A stretch of 64,000 nucleotides of DNA from Mesostigma viride. Lineage: Eukaryota > Streptophyta > Mesostigmatophyceae > Mesostigmatales > Mesostigmataceae. This document shows positions 50,940 to 61,760 of the stretch, piece by piece. The stretch covers positions 834,240-898,239 of the forward strand of contig RPFO01000002.1 in assembly GCA_009746045.1 (NCBI GenBank), given 5' to 3'. A model generated the notes under the pieces. That model did not search any database. It was given only the letters and a program-made list of their open reading frames with translations, and was not told where the DNA came from. The position numbers were made by a program, and so were the translations under genes. The stretch's first letter is position 1, and each line of letters begins with the position of its first letter.

Positions 50940-52462
50940 CAGTGTACAGGCATACGCAATACGCAATCGTACGGGGCCCATGGGTATTGGGTATAATACG
51001 CTCGTACGGGGTATTATACGCAAATCGTACGGTGAATCTTGAAAATGCTGTATTTTGAGTGGTTCAGGGGGGTCCTCAACATTCTGACCAATCAGGCATG
51101 TTTTCTTTGTGTTCTTGCAATGTACCACATGCCTGTATGTGACACATCATGTCATCATCTCATGACATTGGCATTACCGTTGCTGCATGCTTACAAGTAC
51201 AAGCACTGTCCTGTTTAATTATTAAGTCTCTTAAAAGCACACCATAACAAAGTTGCATGCACTGAATCAGTGCACACCTGAAAAGGATAATAACACAAGT
51301 AGATATGCATGCGCAATGACACTTGCAGAGGTATAGAGATTGCTGCCACCATTACTGTATGTTGAACTTATAACCACGTCATCTCTGGCAGCATGGAATT
51401 GCTAGCTACATTCTAGGACTGAAATACAGCACACGGTCAGTTGGCCAACTTGCCAAAAGTAATAAGACATTGTGCCAGAAACAGACATCTTGCCTACTCG
51501 TGGTAGGCCACCATGCAATATTGATCTACATGAAGCAAGAATCCATACGGGCTGCCAACAATGTGGCTAGCGTGCAGGATACCATGCATGCCAGCAACCT
51601 GACCCAGCTTCCCTAAACCATTAACACATATGGTAAGGTGGCTGGCTAGCAGCCGCCTGATGGCTAAATAAGGCATTTTTGTGCATCCCGAGTCACACCA
51701 AATACCCCGCAGCCTGCGACGTAATGCCTCCGGCGGCCTCTTGCACTCGCTCACTCTTGCCTCCTTCCATACGTGGCGCCCATGATATGGCGGGTGCTAG
51801 CCTTGCTCGGGTGGTGGAACCCGAGAATTTTGCATCCAAAAGTGTGCACGTCACCGAGCTTGTATGTAGTTACCTGTCGGCTGCCCTTTCTTGTTGAGAG
51901 TCTGTTCTTTCACGATGTGTGTCCAGACAGTCTCGAATACGGCCTGCATCTCGTCGGCCCCACCATCATCGTGTTCCATAGACCCACACCATCACCGTCG
52001 CTAGCCATGGTGCCTGGATGTCGATTGTGCTACGATTACAGTGTAAAGGTTAGGTGCCAGATGCGCGCCCTTGTTGGCAGACAACATAACTTCGTCACCT
52101 AATTTCCTCGTCCTTCGTCTCCTAGACCCTAGTCCGACACGCAGCAATCTGCAGCAATGCACGTACAGTCGTACATGCACGGCCAGCTTGGCACCTGCAT
52201 GTCGTTTATTTGTCGCGGAGTTACAGGTCGCCTAGATACGGTCTAGTTCCGGCTCCACGTGCCGTCCAAAATGATGCCAGAACCTACTTCGAACGCGGCT
52301 CATACACAAAAAAATACGCAAAAAATACGCAATACGCAAAAAATACGCAAAAAATACGCCGTGCGTATTTTTTTGCCCATGCATTTTAATACGCAAATCT
52401 TGCGTATGGCGTAATATAGTACGCATCGTACGGCGTATTATACGCCGTATGCCTGTACACTG
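50940..52462. mobile_element. Non-autonomous hAT element
   Basis: Terminal inverted repeats CAGTGTACAGGCATACG...CGTATGCCTGTACACTG (17 bp, perfect) and an 8-bp target duplication AACTGAGG (50932-50939 and 52463-52470), the marks of the hAT superfamily. Both ends carry many subterminal ATACGC/TACG motifs that transposase could bind. The 1.5-kb interior has no ORF above 110 codons and no transposase motif, so it depends on an autonomous hAT elsewhere. It interrupts the YADD-downstream region of the long APE-LINE. Confidence 0.92.
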
Positions 52463-53411
52463 AACTGAGGCGATGGTGATTGGGGCCTCCATGCAGTACA
52501 CCCCCGCTGCCGCGCCTGCTCGACGGCCGGGCGGAGGTCCCGTTCCATGATCGCTTCAAACTGTTGGGGAGTATGCTCCCTGACACCGCAGGCGATGTGG
52601 ACATCCGCATCGATTGGCCTGGCCTGGGCCATGCAGGCTCCGTTCGCTCGATCAATACCTACTGGCGCTCGAAGGGCCTGAGCGAGCACCGCAAGCGCAT
52701 GCTCTTCAAGGTCCTCGTCCTCACGGTGCTCACGTATATGGCGCCGAGGCGCGTGGACAATCACACCAACACTGGCAGCTATAAGCTAGATGGCACGGTT
52801 TACAGGATGCTCCGACAGGTCCTGAAGTTACGTAGGATTTTCCAAGCGCCCGTCATTGGAGTCTTTGTATCAGGGTATGCCTCGTATTTTGGACAAGATT
52901 AGGCAGCGTAGGATAGCATTTGTATATAGGACACCTTGCTCGCACCAGCCAGGTCGACACCGCCCTTCGGTCTGGCAGGCCCCCAGCGGCTTGGCCAGCC
53001 AGGGCGGCATATTCTGACCTGGCCTGCATGGCCCCAAGGGCATTCCCAAAAGGGTAGGGAAACATGTCACGAACTACATCCAGATGTTGCTGGACGACCT
53101 AGTGGTCCCAGCCCAGTTTGAATACTGCATGCATCCACTCTCTCTCCCTTGCAGAACAAGACGCGGCCGGTGGCAGAAGATTGTCAAGGCTCACACGCCA
53201 GCCCCTGTGGGCAAGCCACGTACCTCCCCCCAAGAGGAGGAGGCGTTTTGATTAGTATAGTGCAGTTAGGATTTTTCTAGACTAGATAGCTTAGCGTTAG
53301 GTTAGTTCGATTACGCGGCTCCCTCCACTCCACCCATCCATCAAGGAATATGTGCTACATGATCTCCCAATGGAGGCATGTTATAATTTAATTTAATTTA
53401 ATGGCTTCTCA

Positions 53412-53640
53412 CTGATCAGAGAGTGACTCTCTGTATAGGCAGGGCTGAGCTAATTCTTAATGCATCATCCATGGGGGTCCCATTATAGTAGGCAGGGCGT
53501 GGCTAAATTCTGAAACGCATCATCCATGGCCATTATGGGCGCACATATGCCCAAGGTGCACCTGCACCACCATCAGATGGGTCATGCATCCCGATGACAG
53601 GCACACACGGGGCGGCGTGGGGAACTGGCCTAGAAGGCCG
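53412..53640 (-). mobile_element. Element C 3' UTR fragment, right part
   Basis: Continuation of the element C copy at 44088-44312 after the APE-LINE insertion (GATCAGAGAGTGACTCTC, GTGCACCTGCACCACC). A segment with GCATCATCCATGG appears twice (53460 and 53518), a small local duplication. Confidence 0.7.
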
Positions 53641-53659
53641 GCATGGCATATGGGTGTGG

Positions 53660-54790
53660 AAGATATATACCCGGCATGTCCACTGTCGTCAGTCCTAGTG
53701 TCTTCCCTGCCTGCGTTCATGAAAAACAACAAAAGACCTACGCGGGTATACTACACTGTGCCGACTGGATGGGTCTGCATGCGAGCTTGAACGATCAGGG
53801 GAAGGCTTGGCTTCACTCCGTTTCCCTTGAGGGGAGCGTGGGGTCCGCATTCCTGCGCGCCCTCCCCATGAGCCCTTTGTTCACGCTGGTTCCGGCCCTT
53901 TACGCCATCGCTCTCCGCCACCAGCTCTTTGCCCCGCAACCTCTCATCACGGCGGGTGCGTCCTGCGGCAGCTGCGGGCTTGCTCTGGATACTACTGGGA
54001 CGCACTACATCGCGTGCATGGGTGGCCAGCAGAACCAGAACTGGTTCCTCTATCTCCATACCGCTCCGTCCTCCGGGTGGTGTGCGCCATGGTTCGGTCG
54101 GTCTTTCCCCACTCCACCATCAAGTGCGAGGACGCGGATGGGGCCGCCCTCTACTCACCCAACCACCGCCCCGACATTACCGTGCTTGACTACGACGGGC
54201 AGGGTTGCCACCTGCTCATGGATGTCTCCGTGGCTCGGCCGCTTTCCGGTCGCCACATCCTCCGGGCGGCTGTGGATGCCGGCGCTGCTGCCGCTGTGGC
54301 TGAGCGCGACAAGTTTGCCTCCTACGGCAATGTGGGGCCCCACCGGGTCATCCCCTTTGTCCTTGAGGAGTTCGGGGCCATGGGCCCCAAGACAGCGGAG
54401 TTTTTCCACGAGTGCTGCCAGCGCCGTGAAGACCGCCTCGACCTCGAGGATCAGACCGCCCCGTGGTCGGCCCGCACGTGGTCCTCGTATTGGCGGCAGC
54501 GCCTGTCACTCGCCCTCACTCGCACCGTGGCTGATGTGTTATTCCGCCGCACCCGGGCCGACTTTGTCGCGACCCATGCGGTCTAGATCCCTTCCAGGCC
54601 TGCATGGTGGGCCGGCAGCGCTGTTGCTGCGTGTAGTTTTGTGATGTATAGTTAGTTGTATACCTTGTGCAGCTGGCGTGATCCTTGGATGTCTGTGTCA
54701 GATTACTATTAATTTCTTCAGGGTTATTCTCCCAGTTATCGGGTTTTTCCTTATGTTGCATGCCTATCTCACCTCCGTAATCTATCATTC
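53660..54790 (+). mobile_element. Diverged REL-LINE family member, 5'-truncated
   Basis: It encodes the C-terminal part of a REL-LINE-like protein: KTYAGILHCADWMGLHASLN, CGSCGLALDTTGTHYIACMG, then in a second frame SPNHRPDITVLDYDG...LLMDVSVARP and a stop at 54586. Many third-position differences with the same protein pattern show selection on the protein while the families separated. It is bordered by ATATATA on the left (53661-53668) and AATATATATT on the right (54793-54804), agreeing with (TA)n targeting. One frame break near 54060. Confidence 0.82.
54014..54586 (+). pseudogene. Diverged REL-LINE endonuclease region
   Basis: 190 codons. RPDITVLDYDGQGCHLLMDV is the nuclease motif; it ends RRTRADFVATHAV, matching RRTRADFAVQQGY of the main family. 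The Cys-His cluster is in the preceding frame (53643-54060). Confidence 0.78.
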
Positions 54791-54796
54791 TCAATG

Positions 54797-55092
54797 AATA
54801 TATATTATAAAAATATAATTACTTACAGCAGAGTGAAATCACTCAAACCAAAGCAAACGCCCAGCTATAAACCTATATACAGAGCCATGTCAAAGCTTTA
54901 TACTACGATAAGACAAATGGAAACTCCTAACGGGAGGAACCTAATAGCCCTGCTGCACCGCAAAATCAGCCCGCGTACGGCGGAGCATGATGTCAGCCAT
55001 GGCCCGAGTCAGCGCCACCGACAAGCGCTGACACCAATATGACGTCCAGGTCCGCGCCGACCATGGGGCCCGCTGGCCCTCCAGGTCCAGCC
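54797..55092 (-). mobile_element. REL-LINE copy 4, 3' end only
   Basis: The 3' UTR and last 40 or so codons, about 300 bp. The 5' truncation abuts the gypsy fragment and no matching (TA)n stands on that side, so a later deletion or rearrangement may have removed the border. Confidence 0.85.
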
Positions 55093-57593
55093 GCCCCACT
55101 GGAGGCTCAAGACCAATGTGTTTCACCTGGCCCAGCTCAAGTTGTACAAACGTAACACCTTGCAGGGACGCCTCTCTGCTCCCTTACCATTTGAGCTGGA
55201 TCCTGAGGGGGAGAGGATATAATAATGAAGTGGAGCAGCTGTTGGCTCACAGAGTCAAAGGAAAGGGTAGGACCAAGCAGCTTCAGTTCAAGGTGCATTG
55301 GAAAGGAGAGTTAGAGTCTACTGCCACGTGGTTGTGGTTGTCTGACTTGACTCACTGCCATGAGGTGCATGGTCCAGGAGTATTGCATGCCAGCAGAGGG
55401 GCCTCACTCTTCCTTCTTGGTACACTGAGTTGGTGAGGACCACTGCTCCCCTTCCTATATCTCAGGACTAACGAATGGTTTCCTTGTGCATGCTGTGTGG
55501 TCCCAGATGGAGGAGGAGTCTCTGTACACCAACCTGGCCTTGGGAGCCACCACTGGAGGAAGGGGTCACGGGTATGCATCCAGAGGCCTCCAACCCCATG
55601 AGTTATGTGGAGTCCCTGTTTGACACTATTGTCAGGCGTGACCTTAGGCGGGGTCAACAGAACGGGATACCATTAACAAGCTCTTGCATGCTGTGATCTC
55701 CAAGCAGGACAAGTTGCATGAGATTCTTCAGGGGTTGTCCTTGTCTCAGCCTCAGGTGGGGAGTGGTTCTAACATAGCTCTCAGCTCCAGCAGCACCCCC
55801 ATCATTCAGATTCCTCGTCATGTGGTACCTGTCAAGAATGTGGTGGCCTATGCGGATCACAGGAAGTGCACGGGGCCCTGTGATCACTGTGAGACTTTGG
55901 CCAAGGAGTTGGCTGCCCTTAACAGGGATCGAGGAGGGGGAGGTGAGCCCTGAGGGCTTTGTGGAGGAGGTCTTGTCTCAGTTGCACACCAGCTTGTACG
56001 AGATTGGTTCTCCTTTTGTGGCTCACCTGCTGCACAGGATGTTTGCCTTTGACCCCAGGACCTGAGATTGACATGAGGCCTGCTGAGGGGCAGGATATGC
56101 TGACAGCTTTGCCCGAGGCTTTGAAGGAAGCATTCACTCAGTTCAAGCCAGTGGGTATGGGTGAGGCTTCCTACATGGAGTTGTTGGAGAACTTTTCAGT
56201 CCAGCAGGGTGACTTTGATTTGGCTCCTTCTTCCTCCAGCTCGGTAAAGGGGTGTTTTCCGCTTTGGAGACATCCAACCTTTTCTGCAGTCCATGGCTGC
56301 CTTAGTACACTATGGAACTCAAGGTTCGTCTGACCCCACTGAGGGTGTTGGTGCCTCTGGTAGGTGCTAAGTGGTCGGTGCATGGTCAAGACCTTTCTCC
56401 AGTTCTGGTGGGTGTACAGGTCATGCATGGCCGGTGAGCAGGCACCAGACGTCCTCTACTTGGGTGATGGATCCTGAGGGTCAGTCTGTGGTGCTTCTCT
56501 CCTATCCAGGGGCATGCCTTCGTTATGCTGCCCATGCAGATGGTGGCAGGGGCTGCTGAGACTTGCATGGTGCTGCAGGTCAGCAGGAACTGGCCAGAAT
56601 TGGCTCGCATGGTGGAGCAGTTTCCCATGTTTGGAACCAATTAGGGCAAGGATGGCCTGAATGGGGATTGGTATAGCCTGTGAGGAACAGAGCTGCATGA
56701 GAAGGAAGCTGGTGGGGGAGGATGATGGAAGAGCATGGAAGGAGCTTTGGATTGTGGTGTGAGGGGGGGATTCCAGGATGGATGATGGGGGGGGAGCTCC
56801 AGTCCAGTTCTGATGTTCCAGTCCAGAGTTCCAGGTTCCAGAATGCTGAATGGAAAGACTTTTGTTGTTGCTGTGTTTATCTGGGTTTCAGTCTAGTATC
56901 TAGATAAGGAAGTGACTTGCCTGCTTTAAGCATGCACCTGTGACTAGATGTTTATGAGATAGGAGGCCCTGTTTCCAGGGATGTAAAAACCCATCTGCTT
57001 TTCCCAAGAGATGGTGGATTTCTGTTCAATGTCGGCTCTGCCTTCAAGAGTTTGGATGTTGGACCTGGTAGGTCCAGTTTTGAGGGGGAGATATGTAACA
57101 AGCAAAAATGACTTTGTTGTTGCATCCGTTGTTTTGTGAATGTTTGGCCTTTATTCGAGGACTTTTGGATCAGTATTGAGAAAGTTATGAGATTTCTAAG
57201 ACGGAAGTACTTGGAGCTTGTACTTTATCAACCGACTGGTAGAAGCCCTCATTGGTCGTGGCCTGATCCACGTAGGGTTATAGTTTGTTGGTCGGTACTA
57301 CCGAGTCTTAAATGCCCCTTTGGGACTTGAGTGCTTACTACAGATTCAGGATCTCATGTACAGATTCTGCCAGGCTGTGTGTGGTGTTGTTCTGTTTTTT
57401 GTGACTAGGATGGATACGAAGATCTTAGAAGTTTAGAATTCCATGATTCTGATTGGTTGATCTCTTCAGGCTAAGGTTGAGGCATGCTCGACAAGCACGT
57501 CGATATCAAGGACGTGGGGTCGCCATTGTTGCTACGTTGACCTTTTGATCCATCATGGTATAATAAAGCTTGTGTCAGAAACGTAAGTGTGTC
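55093..57593 (+). mobile_element. Ty3/gypsy (chromovirus-like) fragment with 3' LTR
   Basis: The 3' part of a Ty3/gypsy element on the plus strand. It starts in the C-terminal end of pol (VFHLAQLKLYKR) followed by a chromodomain-like segment (LAHRVKGKGRTKQLQFKVHW), then about 1.6 kb of decayed sequence. A polypurine tract (GAGGGGGAG, 57082-57090) precedes a 3' LTR of about 500 bp at 57094-57593 that starts TGTAACA, has an AATAAA signal near 57563 and ends GTGTCA. The 5' LTR, gag and most of pol are absent from the window. Broken, with many breaks; an old fossil. Confidence 0.72.
57094..57593 (+). repeat. Ty3/gypsy 3' LTR
   Basis: Start set by the polypurine tract and TG; end set by CA after the AATAAA signal. 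No second LTR is available to test the limits. Confidence 0.6.
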
Positions 57594-58498
57594 ACTTCCT
57601 TATATCAAGGCACATTGGGGCAGCGGTGCACGTTCTAGAATATTCTGCACAAGTTGCCAGCTGTCGATTATACAATTGACGATTAGGAGAACGCCAGATG
57701 TCAAGCAACTAACACTGCATACAATGCATCTAGAACTGGATTCAGTCATACGAAATATCCAACAAGGAATATTTGGCCGAGGATAGTACACCGTCGGCAC
57801 CTAAGGTACGCAAAGTATTGTGCCGGAATTACAACTTCGGCACTACATAACTTTTGCTATACTGCACTATATTCAGTGCTATAAGTTGTGCCGGAAAGCT
57901 CACGGCGGGCCCTACCAAGCCTATTTAATTATCGGCCAAAAAGACGGCAGGCGGGTGCGATTGTTAGGGGCGCAACCCTAATACCTCCGTTTACAACATG
58001 ATGGCCAGACACTACAAATGTAAACAGGCAGTTGGGCACACAGGGTGAAATTCACCTCTGACACCCCCCTTGCACAATGCCTAAAGTGAAGACACTACGC
58101 AGGTAGGGCAAACAGTCTCTCCCCCCTCAACTCAGGCAAGGGCCGAAAAGCTAGGTAGGGCAGCCAGGTATAAACATACTCTGACAGCTTGTCTTTGTTG
58201 TCCATTCATAAGAGCCCCTTGGCTATAGACTACCTTCAGTTCCACAGAGGTCGTCTATACACAAGCTTGTCGTTGTGTCTATGTACAAGGGGTGTGGTTT
58301 CCCTAAATCACGTGCCAGTGTGGAATCTCCATCTCAACGTTGCTCGGATACTTGAAGATCTGTAACTCAAGAAAGCAACCCAGGTAAAAGATCTTTCATA
58401 TTTGGACTATGGATGATGCAGATGATCATTTTTAGTCGTTACATTATCTTGCACGCAAACTATGGCTACCATGCTTTTTATTAAGTGAGACAACTATT
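57594..58498. other. Intergenic stretch, no gene seen
   Basis: No ORF above 66 codons. Some phrases near 58025 (AGGCAGTTGGGCACAC) recall 21020-21030, so old repeats are likely. Confidence 0.5.
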
Positions 58499-58640
58499 TA
58501 AAAAATTAAATTAAATTATAACATGACTCTGTTGGGAGATCATGTAGCACATATTCCCTTGCTGGATGGATGGAGGTGGGCGGAGCCGCGAAACCGAACT
58601 AACCTAACTCTAAACTAAACTAATCTATCTAGGAAAACCC
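58499..58640 (-). mobile_element. APE-LINE 3' UTR fragment
   Basis: On the minus strand the end reads through GGTTTCGCGGCTCCGCCCACC to ATGTGCTACATGATCTCCCA and an A/T tail at 58499-58517; only the 3' UTR is left. Confidence 0.8.
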
Positions 58641-58667
58641 TAACTATCAAGGAGACTTTGCTTAGAT

Positions 58668-58740
58668 TAGCATAGTACTCCGTGGCATGCCCATATGAGC
58701 ATGGCAAGCAAGTACTTACTTACCTGCAAGTAATGTACTT
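58668..58740 (+). mobile_element. LINE D 3' end fragment
   Basis: It matches 19776-19840 (GATTAGCATAGTACTCCGTG, GCAAGTACTTACTTAC) but has only about three ACTT units. A second shared segment with the LINE D locus lies at 58935-58985. Confidence 0.7.
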
Positions 58741-60288
58741 GCTTAGAATATAACAGGTCATGCATCTGAAGTGAGACAACTATACCTAGGGACGCATGGC
58801 GATCTGGACATTACGCCGTCATCTAGTAGATCCGCCGGCCATAATTTCAATGCACAAGGCTACACATTTCCAACTGTATTCATATTCATCAATGATCCTG
58901 AACGACTCGAAAACGCGGAGAAGATAACGGCAGGCTCGAGCTACCATGGTCTGGACTCTCCCGATTTCTGGCCTGCGCTGGTTGTCTCCTCGATAACATA
59001 TACCCCTTCTCAGGGATGTCAGTGTCAGTGTTACATATCCTGAGGAGTCCTCACGCACACAGCTCAGGTATATTCTTATCGTAAAATATTCGATCTAGAT
59101 ATAATAATGCAGAGGATCAACAGAAACGCCTTGATTGATGGTGAAAGAATATATATTAAAAATATAATTACTTACAGCAGAGTGAAAGCACTCAAACCAA
59201 AGCAAACGCCCAGCTATAAACCTATATACAGAGCCATGTCAAAGCTCTATACTACGATAAGACCAATGGAAACGCCTAACGGGAGGAACCTAATATAGCC
59301 CTGCTGCACCGCAAAATCAACCCGCGTACGGCGGAGCATGATGTCAGCCATGGCCCGAGTCAGCGCCACCGACAAGCGCTGACGCCAATATGACGTCCAG
59401 GTCCGCGCCGACCATGGGGCCCGCTGGCCCTCCAGGTCCAGCCGGTCCTCCCGGAGCCGGCAACACTCCTTGAAGAAGGCGGAGGTCAGGGGCCCCATCA
59501 GGCCCCAAACTCCTCCAGGACAAAGGGCACCACACGATGGTGCCCGACGTCGCCGTAGGCCAGGAGCTTGGCCCGCTCCGCCCGGTCCGCCGTGTAACCT
59601 GCCGTGAGGGAGGCCCCAGCCACGTGGCTAAGAGCCAAGGGCCGCGCCACCGAAACGTCAATAAGCAGATGCCGGCCACCCCCCTCAAAGTCCAGCACCA
59701 CGATGTCAGGCCGGTGGTTGGGGGAATAGAAGGCAGCGCCATCCGCATCCTCGGACCGGATGTTCGCGTGGGGGAAAACCGACCGAATCATGGTGAGCAC
59801 CACCGTCAGGAGGACAGTGTGCAAATACAAATACCAATTCTGATTCTGTTGGCCCCCCATGCAGGCAAGGTAGTGAGTCCCCGTGGGATCCAGCGGCTGC
59901 CCACAGCTACCACAAGGCCGCCCGGCCGGAACAAGAGGCTGCGGGGCAAATAGCTGGTGCCGGAGCGCCACCGAGTACTGGCTGGGAGCCAAGGCGAATG
60001 GGGGGGCCATGGGAAGAGCACGAAGGTACGCCGAGCCCACACTCCGCAAGGAAAGCGACTGAACAGCCACGCACGTCCCTGGGCGTTGAGGTCCGCGAAA
60101 AGAGCAATCCAATCAGCCGTGTGCAGAATACCCGCGTAGGTTTTCTGGTGTTTATCGATGACGCGAGCAGGGAATGCGGCGGGAGATTGAACGGAGGCGA
60201 CCGAGGGAGTGCCGCGAGGGAGGTGGCGCTGTACCGCCTGAGCGGCACGGACGGGAGAACAGGCCTGCTGGATCTCAGCATAGGCCTC

Positions 60289-60494
60289 AGTTAGGTTAAT
60301 ATTGTGCGGAAACCTTTTTGCCACTTGGGCTTCTCAGGTTCCGCACAATATTACCGGCGATAACCACTCGCCGGACACTCAAGTTCACACCGGTGTGAAC
60401 TTGAGTGTCCGGCGAGTGGTTATCGCCGGTAATATTGTGCGGAACCTGAGAAGCCCAAGTGGCAAAAATGTTTCCGCACAATATTAACCTAACT
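60289..60494. repeat. Palindromic arm 1 of the foldback element
   Basis: 206 bp, self-complementary with one mismatch (AAATG versus AAAGG near 60468). Confidence 0.9.
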
Positions 60495-60729
60495 AAGACC
60501 TGGATCCTTGCGGGGCGCAGGTTCGAATCCACTCGGAAGCGGATTATTTGGGGAATAATTCGTTCCGATTTGGCACCCGGCTCTAATCATATGCGCACCA
60601 AGGAGATGCTCATATTCGATCATATTCATATCGATATTTGCACCAACGAGATGCTTATATTCGATCATATTCATGCATACGGGTGTTCCGAGCCTAGTGA
60701 TTCGTCCTCGCCCCAAGAGGCTAGGTTTT

Positions 60730-60937
60730 AGTTAGGTTAATATTGTGCGGAAACCTTTTTGCCACTTGGGCTTCTCAGGTTCCGCACAATATTACCGGCG
60801 ATAACCACTCGCCGGACACTCAAGTTCACACCGGTGTGAACTTGAGTGTCCGGCGAGTGGTTATCGCCGGTAATATTGTGCGGAACCTGAGAAGCCCAAG
60901 TGGCAAAAAGGTTTCCGCACAATATTAACCTACAACT
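60730..60937. repeat. Palindromic arm 2 of the foldback element
   Basis: 208 bp, the same palindrome as arm 1, with two extra bases in the last ten (CCTACAACT instead of CCTAACT). Confidence 0.9.
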
Positions 60938-61037
60938 GCCTCCTGGATGGCGGTGACGAAGGGCAAAGGGCTGCTGGGGTCCAGGAGGTCAGGCGCTGCC
61001 GTTGCCAAAATTAAGGGACAAAGAAAAGAATATATAT

Positions 61038-61760
61038 GGTCCGGGACAAATGCAATATAGAACAGTCGAACCACATCGGTGAACCTGCTGACTGTAATAA
61101 ATGACATGAGAATTGAGCCCATCTCAACCCGTCTTACCTGAACTGTCAGCCAGATTAACACTTAACGCTCAAGCACATAGGCAGGCTTACTGGAACCCCG
61201 GTGGTGCAGCTCTCCACCATGCATGCCTGGGCTGGCTGTCCCAAGTATATATCATGAAGAGCTTGAGGGCGTCAACCTATGTGAGGTGACAGCTAGCGTG
61301 AGATCTGACAAGCCTGCCAAGGGATGCACAACGCATATTTCCCATTCAACTTATCGACTACGGTCAAAATATTCGCGAATTCATGTCACTCACTAGAAAC
61401 AAGGAGATTTTTTGAAGCCGGCTATGTTCCCCATCCTCAGAGCCTGAATACATATTAAGGGGAGGGTCCCATGGAGTGGTTGCGCTGGATTAGGACAAAT
61501 TGCGGAAGGCATCAGAAGTGTCCTAAATGAAAAGTTGGCAAACATGGGTTTTTTATGCCAGGAGCATTTCAGAATATATTTTAATAAGTTTTGTCAAGAA
61601 ATTTTAATCAGCGCTTGTGTTTCAAGGAAAGTATTCCATGCTGTAATGCCTATTTGCTATACACACTGTCTCCGACATGGCATCATGATTGAAGATGCTG
61701 AGATCCTATGATTATAATACATATAATGCATTCATAATTCATTGTCTGGCTGAAATAAAC
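61038..61760. other. Intergenic stretch, no gene seen
   Basis: A/T-rich, no ORF, no repeat recognised. Confidence 0.5.

Larger units (their letters stand above)
46228..53252 (+). pseudogene. APE-LINE ORF2 (AP endonuclease + RT), interrupted
   Basis: It begins with SLALATFNARTLLADD, the N-terminal motif of AP-type endonucleases, then GEELVAFCIYIAH up to the REL-LINE insertion, and resumes at 48520 with RVSILGVQEHRRSV (the QExR motif). NDNTPLFSAFL at 48985, LDYVVVRQ and SDHRLVRATIW near 49100-49210 complete the endonuclease. The RT follows (GFRRGRNTVMAVF, FVDYIKAFDTV, then YADDTTLI at 50830), is split by hAT, and ends near 53252. It has many frame breaks by short insertions. Confidence 0.85.
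44313..53400 (+). mobile_element. APE-LINE long copy with three later insertions
   Basis: The most complete APE-LINE: 5' UTR and ORF1 (44313-45840), ORF2 start (46228 onward), endonuclease and RT remains, 3' UTR and tail to 53400. Flanked by the 11-bp duplication ATGGCTTCTCA (44302-44312 and 53401-53411). It is interrupted by two REL-LINE copies (46349-48504, 15-bp duplication) and a hAT element (50940-52462, 8-bp duplication), leaving about 5.4 kb of its own sequence. Joining the flanks of each insertion restores homology with the other copy. ORF2 is riddled with small insertions, many of them 4-bp XY/revcomp events, so it is inactive. Confidence 0.9.
60289..60937. mobile_element. Foldback element of nested palindromes
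   Basis: 649 bp inserted in REL-LINE copy 5 with a 5-bp duplication GCCTC (60284-60288 and 60938-60942). Two arms, 60289-60494 and 60730-60937, flank a 235-bp core. Each arm is itself an almost perfect palindrome of about 206 bp (centres 60391/60392 and 60832/60833, CACCGGTG). Inside each half-arm lie further inverted repeats: AATATTGTGCGGAA with TTCCGCACAATATT, and CCGGCGA with TCGCCGG. The core has no ORF; it contains GGTTCGAATCC, like a tRNA B box, and repeated ATTCGATCATATTCAT. No transposase; mover unknown. Confidence 0.88.
59157..61024 (-). mobile_element. REL-LINE copy 5, split by a foldback element
   Basis: 5'-truncated, flanked by the 13-bp duplication AAAGAATATATAT (59144-59156 and 61025-61037). 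LINE sequence is 59157-60288 and 60943-61009; about 15 bases before the right duplication are not LINE-derived. It encodes the thumb, Cys-His cluster and endonuclease in broken frames (60324-59806, 60112-59498, 59498-59247). An extra TCA near 59500 and a CTGA near 60058 break the frame relative to copy 3. Confidence 0.9.

Noticed and set aside
49360-53225. Sequencing error as the source of the 4-bp insertions
   Set aside because: Not fully excluded, but random read errors would not produce the reverse complement of the neighbouring dinucleotide, and nearby host genes show none.
60520-60535. tRNA gene in the foldback core
   Set aside because: GGTTCGAATCC looks like a T-loop, but the flanking T-stem does not pair and no anticodon arm or acceptor stem can be drawn.
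60289-60937. Integrated parvovirus-like hairpin telomeres
   Set aside because: The branched palindromes recall such ends, but there is no coding sequence between them and the 5-bp target duplication points to a transposon-like insertion.
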